The notes beneath the pieces were generated by a model. That model saw only the letters and a list, made by a program, of their open reading frames with translations, was not told the origin of the DNA and ran no database searches. Of a stretch of 64,000 nucleotides of DNA, positions 58,796-64,000 are shown piece by piece; the stretch's first letter is position 1; each line of letters opens with the position of its first letter. This stretch comes from JBFWRK01 sp050248955 (GTDB lineage: Bacteria > Actinomycetota > Acidimicrobiia > Acidimicrobiales > Ilumatobacteraceae): assembly GCA_050248955.1 (NCBI GenBank), contig JBFWRK010000014.1:62001-126000 (forward strand), given 5' to 3'. The translations under genes and the position numbers were made by a program.

Positions 58796-60049
58796 TCACC
58801 AGACGAGCGGGAGCCGGTGCGGCGCCCGCGGGTTGCCGCTGTAGACCAACTCGGTACCCGGTGCGATCTCGTAGTTCGGGATCCGCTCGTGCCACACCTG
58901 CATGGCCACGACCATCTCGATGCGAGCCAGGTGCGAGCCCAGGCAGCGATGGAAGCCACTGGCGAAGCCGATGTGCCGGTTCGGCGCGCGATCGAAGTCG
59001 ACGTCGAGCGGCGAGGGGAACACGTCGGGGTCGACGTTCGCCGCCGCCCACGAGACGCCTACCAGCGCTCCGGCCGGCAGCGTGGCGCCGGACGGCACGG
59101 TGAGCTCGCTCATCAGGATCCGGCTGCCCTCGGTGACCGGCGACTCGATCCGCATCAGCTCCTCGATCGCGCTCGGCCAGCCCGACGGGTCGGCCACGAG
59201 CCGGGCGCGCTGCTCGGGGTGACGCGCGAGGTGGCTGAGGAAGCAGGCGAGGCTCGCTGCCACGGTGTCGAGCCCGGCGATGACGAGCAGGCCCAGGATG
59301 TCGAGGATCTCGGTGCGGTTCAGGCGGTGCCCGTCGACCTCGGTGGTCAGCAGCAACCCGATCAAGTCGTCGCCAGGGTCCCCCGCGGCTTCGCGCTGGT
59401 CGAGCGAGGTGTTGAAGTACTGCTGGATCCAGGTGATCGCTTCGAGGCGGCGCTCGACCTGCTCCGCCGGTGGGATCTCGCGCAGCTCCTCGTTGCCCAG
59501 GATGAGGTTCTTGAACCGGAGGAAGTCGGAGAGCTCGTCGGTCGGGAGCCCGAGGATCGTGAGGAAGATCGTCGACGGGAGCGGCTCCGCCCAACCACGG
59601 TAGGCGTCGGCCTGACCGGCGTCGACGAAGCCGTCGATCAACTCGTTCGCAAGCTCGCGGATCTGTGGGGCGAGCGGCTCGACCTGCTTCGGTGCGAACA
59701 CCGGGTCGAGCAGCTTGCGGTACTTGCGGTGCTCCTCGCCGTCGAGACCGAGCGGGATCGCGGGCCGCGTGCTACCGAGGTACTTGGCGCTCTGACGCGT
59801 GTCGGGGTGGCGGTTGACGTAGAGGACGTCCTCCATCTTGAGCAGCTGGTACACGTCGGCCTCGGCGTCGAACACGACCGGCGATCGATCCATCAGGTCG
59901 AGGTAGAACTGCTGCGGGCAGGCGGACCCGCGGGGCCCGTCGCCCCCGGCGTTGTGCCACACCTGTGCAAGCCGGACGACCCGCTCGGCGAACGCCATCT
60001 GCTCTGCCTGGATCCCAGCAGCCGAGGCTTGTGCCAGCTGGTCGGTCAT
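58796..60049 (-). CDS. Cytochrome P450
   Basis: P450 of 417 aa. Seen: I-helix AGLDT, EELMR for E-x-x-R and FASGFHRCLGSHLAR with heme Cys near 369. It matches the P450 at 28498 over long stretches (KYLGSTRPAIPLGLDG; EPLPSTIFLTILGLP; SGNPRAPHRLPLVW), so the two are recent paralogues that may act on successive oxidation states or isomers. GGGGGG precedes ATG 60049. Divergent from the ligase at 60169. Confidence 0.93.
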   Translation of the reverse strand: MTDQLAQASAAGIQAEQMAFAERVVRLAQVWHNAGGDGPRGSACPQQFYLDLMDRSPVVFDAEADVYQLLKMEDVLYVNRHPDTRQSAKYLGSTRPAIPLGLDGEEHRKYRKLLDPVFAPKQVEPLAPQIRELANELIDGFVDAGQADAYRGWAEPLPSTIFLTILGLPTDELSDFLRFKNLILGNEELREIPPAEQVERRLEAITWIQQYFNTSLDQREAAGDPGDDLIGLLLTTEVDGHRLNRTEILDILGLLVIAGLDTVAASLACFLSHLARHPEQRARLVADPSGWPSAIEELMRIESPVTEGSRILMSELTVPSGATLPAGALVGVSWAAANVDPDVFPSPLDVDFDRAPNRHIGFASGFHRCLGSHLARIEMVVAMQVWHERIPNYEIAPGTELVYSGNPRAPHRLPLVW

Positions 60050-60091
60050 GTGCACCCCCCCGATGCGGTTGCTCACCCGGCAACCTCGTCC

Positions 60092-60106
60092 AATCGTACA
60101 ACGGTT
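60092..60106. promoter_or_regulatory. AATCG-N5-CGGTT palindrome at P450/ligase divergent promoter
   Basis: AATCGTACAACGGTT has one arm mismatch. On the minus strand it contains TACGAT, a likely -10 for the P450 (leader about 40 nt). Confidence 0.45.
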
Positions 60107-60154
60107 TCGCACCGCGCTGTCAGTGTGGCCTGCTCCCATCAGGTAGATCAATCG

Positions 60155-60160
60155 TAGGAT
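60155..60160 (+). promoter_or_regulatory. -10 box of a probable leaderless promoter (ligase)
   Basis: TAGGAT is followed by 8 nt and ATG 60169, with no ribosome site. Confidence 0.4.
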
Positions 60161-60168
60161 CGTGCTCG

Positions 60169-61608
60169 ATGGACGATCCAGTGACCTGGCTGGCGCTGTA
60201 CGGGCGGCGGGCTGACGACGACTCACCGGCCGTCGTCGGCGAATCGGAGCACCTGACGTCGCGCGAGCTGACCCGTCTCGCGGCCGGAGCCGCGGACTGG
60301 CTCGACTCGATCGGCGTGCCGCCCGCGCGGCCAGTCGCGGCGCTGGTGTCCACGACGGTCGAGGCGTTCGCGCTCGCGGTCGCCGGCGCCGCCACCCACC
60401 GACCGCTCGCACCCCTGGGTCCGCGCCTCACGGCGACCGAGCTGCGCGCCGCGCTCCTCCCGCTCGCCCCGTCGGTGGTGGTCGCCGAGCCGGGCGCGGC
60501 CGACCTGGCCCGCGAAGCCGCCGGAGCACTCGGCATCCGGGTCGAGGTGCACCCCGAGCTCCAACCGTCGGGACGACCGTTGTCGTACGAGGCCGATCCG
60601 CTCGAACCGGCGGCGATCCTCCACACCTCGGGCACGTCGGGACAACCGAAGCCGGTCCCCTACCCGCACGGGCGGCTCGCGCTCCGCGCCCGCGTGAACG
60701 CCGGATTGCTCGGGCTCGGTCCCGGCTCGATCTATGCCACCGCATCGCCGTTCCACCACATTGCCGGGTTGGGGATGCTGTTCGTTGCGTTGGGGTCGGG
60801 TGCGGCGCTCTGCCCGCTCCCGCGGTTCACCGTCGACTCGTGGGCCGAGGTGATCGGGCGTGGTACGACGCACGCCCTCCTGGTGCCGTCGATGGTGGAG
60901 CAGCTGCTCGATCAGGACCGTCTGGTCCGCGGCGATCTGCGATGCCTGCAGTACGGGGCATCGCGCATCGATCCGGGCACCCTGCGCCGGCTGCTCGCCG
61001 CTCTCCCGGACGTCGACCTCGTCCAGATCTACGGCCAGACGGAGGGCAGTCCGATCACGGCGCTCACCCTCGACGACCATCGGCGCGCCGCTGCAGGGGA
61101 CGACCGGCTCCTCGCGTCGGCCGGACGGGCCGCACCGGGCGTCGAGCTGATCATCCACGCGCCCGACGCCGGCGGTGTCGGCGAGGTGTGGGCGCGCGCC
61201 GCGCATCTCATGAAGCCCGACCCCGACGGCTGGCTCCGCACGGGCGACCTCGGGCGACTCGACGCCGAGGGCTACCTCACGCTCTCCGGCCGCACGGGCG
61301 ACATGATCATCCGCGGCGGCGAGAACGTGTACCCGGCCGAGGTCGAGGACGTCGTGCGCGCGCTGCCCGGCGTCGCCGATGTGGCCGTGGTCGGCCTGCC
61401 CGACCAGCGGCTCGGGCAACTCGTCGCTGCGTTCGTCGTCCCCGCGGATCGCGATGCGCCGCTCGATCCCGACGAGCTCCGCGCCGCGACCCGGCACGTG
61501 CTCGCGGGGTTCAAGGTGCCCGAGCGCTGGGAGTTCCTCGACGAGCTCCCCCGCAACGCCACCGGCAAGGTGCTCAAGCGGGCACTGGCGCCCACGGAAC
61601 CGGCCTGA
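60169..61608 (+). CDS. AMP-dependent acyl-CoA ligase
   Basis: ANL ligase of 479 aa, short for the family. Seen: ILHTSGTSGQPKPVPYPHG (P-loop with TSGTSG), QIYGQTEGSPITALT (A5), WLRTGDLGRLD, GRTGDMIIRGGENVYPAEVE and LPRNATGKVLKRAL with catalytic Lys. It activates an unknown acid, plausibly the product of the divergent P450 route. It converges with an LLM gene across a 6-bp-stem hairpin at 61616-61632. Confidence 0.92.
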   Translation: MDDPVTWLALYGRRADDDSPAVVGESEHLTSRELTRLAAGAADWLDSIGVPPARPVAALVSTTVEAFALAVAGAATHRPLAPLGPRLTATELRAALLPLAPSVVVAEPGAADLAREAAGALGIRVEVHPELQPSGRPLSYEADPLEPAAILHTSGTSGQPKPVPYPHGRLALRARVNAGLLGLGPGSIYATASPFHHIAGLGMLFVALGSGAALCPLPRFTVDSWAEVIGRGTTHALLVPSMVEQLLDQDRLVRGDLRCLQYGASRIDPGTLRRLLAALPDVDLVQIYGQTEGSPITALTLDDHRRAAAGDDRLLASAGRAAPGVELIIHAPDAGGVGEVWARAAHLMKPDPDGWLRTGDLGRLDAEGYLTLSGRTGDMIIRGGENVYPAEVEDVVRALPGVADVAVVGLPDQRLGQLVAAFVVPADRDAPLDPDELRAATRHVLAGFKVPERWEFLDELPRNATGKVLKRALAPTEPA

Positions 61609-61620
61609 TGCGCGAGCCGG

Positions 61621-62586
61621 TCACGTACCGGCGAGCGCTGCCACGATCGGGGCGAGCGACTCGATGTCCTTCGGGGCGAAGCCGGCATCGAGCTGGATGC
61701 AGCTGATGCCGAACTGCTCGCGGCGGGCGACCAGCAGGTCCGTGATCTGATCGACGGTCCCGACGAGCACCGCGGGCGACGACGACAGCAGCGCCGGGTC
61801 GACATCGCTGCGCATCGCGACCTTGGCGAGGAACTCGTCGGCTTCACTGCTCGTCGCCGTCACGCGCACGAGCCAGTGGTTCATCTCGATCCGGACGTCG
61901 TCGGCTGCTCGCCCCGCCGCGGTCGCGGCCTCGCGCACCCAGCCGATCTTCTCGGCGACGCGCTCGGCGGTCTGGCCGACGATCGCGTGGCGACCGAGCG
62001 CGCCCGCACCGAGGCTGGCGAGCACGCCGACGATCTGAGCGTGACGGCCGGCAATGCCCAGCACACGCGGGCTGCCGCCACCCACGAACAACGGCAGCGG
62101 GCGCTGCACGGTCGCGGGCAGCAGTTCGAGATCCACCTGGTAGTGCTCGCCGACGTGCGTGAACCGACCGCCGGCGAGCAGGCCGGTGATCACCCGGATC
62201 GCCTCCTCCAGTCGGCCGACGCGCACGCCGGCGGGGTCGAGCTGGATGCCCGCCGCGTCGTAGTCGCTGCGCATCCAACCGGCGCCGAGCCCGAGCGTGA
62301 AGCGGCCGTTCGAGACCACATCGAGCGAGGCCGCCATGCGCGCGGTGAGCACCGGGTGGCGATAGTCGTTGCAGAGGACGCCCGTCTGCAGCCGGATCGA
62401 CGTCGTCGCAGCAGCGGCCGCGGTGAGCGCCACCATCGGCTCGAGGTCGTAGCCGTCGGTGAAGTGGTCGGCCACGACGACCGCGGCGAAGCCCATGTCC
62501 TCGATCCGACGCAGCTCGTCGGTCCACGCGCTGACGGACTCGATGCGGGTCGGCGCGGAGACCGCGAACTCGAACGGGTGCGTCAC
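61621..62586 (-). CDS. LLM class F420-dependent oxidoreductase
   Basis: Luciferase-like protein of 321 aa, similar to the TIGR03621 F420 group. Seen: FAAVVVADHFTDGYDLEPMV, TGVLCNDYRHPVLTARMAAS, DVVSNGRFTLGLGAGWM and PLFVGGGSPRVLGIAGRHA. GGAGG precedes GTG 62586. Divergent from the CoA-transferase at 62640 across the AATCA-type site. Confidence 0.88.
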   Translation of the reverse strand: MTHPFEFAVSAPTRIESVSAWTDELRRIEDMGFAAVVVADHFTDGYDLEPMVALTAAAAATTSIRLQTGVLCNDYRHPVLTARMAASLDVVSNGRFTLGLGAGWMRSDYDAAGIQLDPAGVRVGRLEEAIRVITGLLAGGRFTHVGEHYQVDLELLPATVQRPLPLFVGGGSPRVLGIAGRHAQIVGVLASLGAGALGRHAIVGQTAERVAEKIGWVREAATAAGRAADDVRIEMNHWLVRVTATSSEADEFLAKVAMRSDVDPALLSSSPAVLVGTVDQITDLLVARREQFGISCIQLDAGFAPKDIESLAPIVAALAGT

Positions 62587-62609
62587 GGCGGGCCTCCAAG
62601 GAGCAGCCG

Positions 62610-62625
62610 AATCAGTGCAACGATT
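62610..62625. promoter_or_regulatory. AATCA-N6-CGATT palindrome at a divergent promoter
   Basis: AATCAGTGCAACGATT has one mismatch in the arms. TACTCT at 62625-62630 may be the -10 for the CoA-transferase at 62640. Confidence 0.48.
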
Positions 62626-62639
62626 ACTCTCGGCGAACT

Positions 62640-63779
62640 ATGGCGGGTCCGCTGACGGGTTGTCGAATCATCGAGATGGCCGGTCTCGGCCCGGGTCCCT
62701 TCGCCGCGATGCTGCTGGCCGACCTGGGCGCGGACGTCGTCCGTGTCGAGCGCGCCGGCACCCAGGCGGCGGGCTCCGAGCAGTACGTGATGCATCGCGG
62801 GCGCCGCTCGATCGCCATCGACCTGAAGCACCCCCACGGGCGGGACATCGTGCTCCGGCTGGCCGAGCGGAGCGACGCGCTGATCGAGGGGTTCCGGCCC
62901 GGCGTGATGGAGCGGCTCGGGCTCGGCCCGGACGACTGCCGCTCGCGCAACGCGCGGCTCGTGTACGGCCGGATGACCGGGTGGGGACAGGACGGCCCCC
63001 TCGCCCCCACGGCAGGGCACGACATCGACTACATCGCCATCTCCGGTGCGCTCGGCTGCATCGCACGCGCGGGCGAGCGCCCGGTCGTTCCCGTGAACTT
63101 CCTGGGAGACTTCGGAGGCGGCGGTCTGTTCCTCGCGTTCGGCATCGTCGCCGCGATGTGGGAGGCGACGCGCTCGGGAACGGGGCAGGTGGTCGACGCC
63201 GCGATGGTCGACGGCTCCGCAGTGATAACCACGATGCTCCACGGCCTGATGGCCCAGGGACGTTGGCGTGACGAGGCCGGCGTGAACTTCGCCGACGGTG
63301 GGTCGAACTACTACGACACGTACGAGTGCGCCGACGGACGACACGTCGCGGTCGGCGCGATCGAGGGGCCGTTCTACGCGGCGTTGCTCGACGGCCTGGG
63401 CCTCCGCCGAGACGAGCTCCCCGATCGGGCGCGAGCGACGAACTGGCCGGCGCTCAAGGAGCGCTTCGCAGCCGTGTTCCGCACGCGCACCCGAGACGAG
63501 TGGGCGGCCACGTTCGCCGGCACCGACGCGTGCGTCGCCCCCGTGCTCGGGCTCAGCGAGGCACCGCTCCACCCGCACAACGTCGAGCGCGAGGTGTTCG
63601 TCGAGCGCGGTGGCATCGTGCAGCCGGCACCGGCGCCACGCTTCGATCGCACCCCGAACACGCTCGATCGGCTCCCGCCACGCCCAGGCGAGCACACCGA
63701 CGAGGTGCTACGGGAGATCGGGTACGACGCCACCGCGATCGCCGAGCTCCTCGAGGCCGGCACGGTCACCGGCGGCTGA
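62640..63779 (+). CDS. CaiB/BaiF (family III) CoA-transferase
   Basis: Complete CoA-transferase of 379 aa. Seen: GCRIIEMAGLGPGPFAAMLL, IEGFRPGVMERLGLGPD, MTGWGQDGPLA and GTGQVVDAAMVDGS with the catalytic Asp kept. Resembles alpha-methylacyl-CoA racemase and bile-acid CoA-transferase-like members, so racemisation of a 2-methyl branch, needed for branched side chains, is also possible. No ribosome site is evident before ATG 62640. The stop abuts that of the convergent dehydrogenase. Confidence 0.9.
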   Translation: MAGPLTGCRIIEMAGLGPGPFAAMLLADLGADVVRVERAGTQAAGSEQYVMHRGRRSIAIDLKHPHGRDIVLRLAERSDALIEGFRPGVMERLGLGPDDCRSRNARLVYGRMTGWGQDGPLAPTAGHDIDYIAISGALGCIARAGERPVVPVNFLGDFGGGGLFLAFGIVAAMWEATRSGTGQVVDAAMVDGSAVITTMLHGLMAQGRWRDEAGVNFADGGSNYYDTYECADGRHVAVGAIEGPFYAALLDGLGLRRDELPDRARATNWPALKERFAAVFRTRTRDEWAATFAGTDACVAPVLGLSEAPLHPHNVEREVFVERGGIVQPAPAPRFDRTPNTLDRLPPRPGEHTDEVLREIGYDATAIAELLEAGTVTGG

Positions 63780-64000
63780 TCAGTACCCCCGCAGCCCCAT
63801 CGAACGGGCGATCGCGTTCCGCTGGATCTGACTGGTTCCGCCGGAGATCGGGGCGACGATCGACTCGCGCCAGCGGAAGCTCATCACGCTCTCGGTGGAG
63901 AAGCCCATGCCGGCGCACACCTGCATGCCGAGGCGGGCCGCCGCGACATAGGTCTCCGACCCCTTGAGCTTGGCCATCGACGCCTCGCGGCCGCACGGCT
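63780..64000 (-). CDS. Acyl-CoA dehydrogenase, C-terminal part (cut by window edge)
   Basis: The last ~72 residues of a FadE-like protein. Seen: REASMAKLKGSETYVAAAR and PISGGTSQIQRNAIARSMG, the helical C-terminal domain of the family. The rest lies beyond base 64000. Confidence 0.88.
   Translation of the reverse strand, partial: PCGREASMAKLKGSETYVAAARLGMQVCAGMGFSTESVMSFRWRESIVAPISGGTSQIQRNAIARSMGLRGY

Noticed and set aside
1..64000. Mobile elements, CRISPR, tRNA or rRNA genes, prophage
   Set aside because: No transposase or integrase motifs, no regular repeat array and no recognisable RNA gene were seen.

Overview
The window is high-GC DNA with GTG and TTG starts, many 1-8 nt start/stop overlaps, mycofactocin- and F420-type enzymes and CoA-thioester catabolism throughout. 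This points to an actinobacterium, most plausibly Acidimicrobiia (Ilumatobacter-like); that placement is inferred from gene style, not from a marker gene. There are no rRNA, tRNA, IS, phage or CRISPR features. Coding density is very high and no gene-free stretch exceeds 300 bases; the longest (about 290 bases at 45257-45544) holds promoter sites and a probable regulator remnant.

Nearly every gene belongs to aerobic, CoA-dependent breakdown of a hydrophobic, probably terpenoid or steroid-like, substrate. I count 3 cytochromes P450, 1 3Fe-4S ferredoxin, 3 acyl-CoA ligases, 7 acyl-CoA dehydrogenases, 7 enoyl-CoA hydratase/isomerase family proteins, 6 short-chain dehydrogenases, 3 CaiB/BaiF CoA-transferases (one a tandem fusion), 3 ACMSD/LigW-type amidohydrolases, 4 luciferase-like (LLM) flavoenzymes, 3 APH-fold kinases, a molybdenum hydroxylase, an Ltp2-like thiolase-fold/DUF35 pair and one ABC importer.

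Layout: 1-7.4 kb, CoA-transferase, hydratase, Ldh2-type dehydrogenase, convergent SDR and amidohydrolase, then DUF35/thiolase-fold/Nudix. 7.4-17.8 kb, a serine-hydrolase homologue, ligase, hydratase and the molybdenum hydroxylase (medium and small subunits, then hydrolase, mycofactocin-type SDR, a convergent SDR and finally the large subunit). 17.8-29.7 kb, a paired acyl-CoA dehydrogenase operon divergent from a tandem-duplicated GntR regulator, ligase, APH-like kinase, two hydratases, SDR, ferredoxin, a lipocalin-like unknown and a P450. 29.7-37.2 kb, acyl-CoA dehydrogenase, PPOX protein, TetR and a Liv-type importer with both permeases and one ATPase fused. 37.4-64 kb, further catabolic operons, including an APH kinase/TetR operon divergent from an ACAD10/11-type dehydrogenase.

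How the parts may work together: P450s (with the ferredoxin) and the molybdenum hydroxylase oxidise the substrate, ligases and CoA-transferases make thioesters, the dehydrogenases and hydratases run beta-oxidation, and the Ltp2-like pair could cleave side chains by a retro-aldol step. The APH kinases suggest a phosphorylation-dependent route for 4-hydroxyacyl-CoA, as in LvaA/LvaC and mammalian ACAD10/11.

The regulatory layer is the most novel part. A palindrome, GAAGAGTATACTCTTC, overlaps the -10 box at four promoters. A second palindrome family, AATCA-N6-TGATT and relatives, recurs in the right half. A double TGACAGT palindrome sits by the TetR operon. Several genes appear leaderless, with a TANNNT box 6-8 nt before the start codon.
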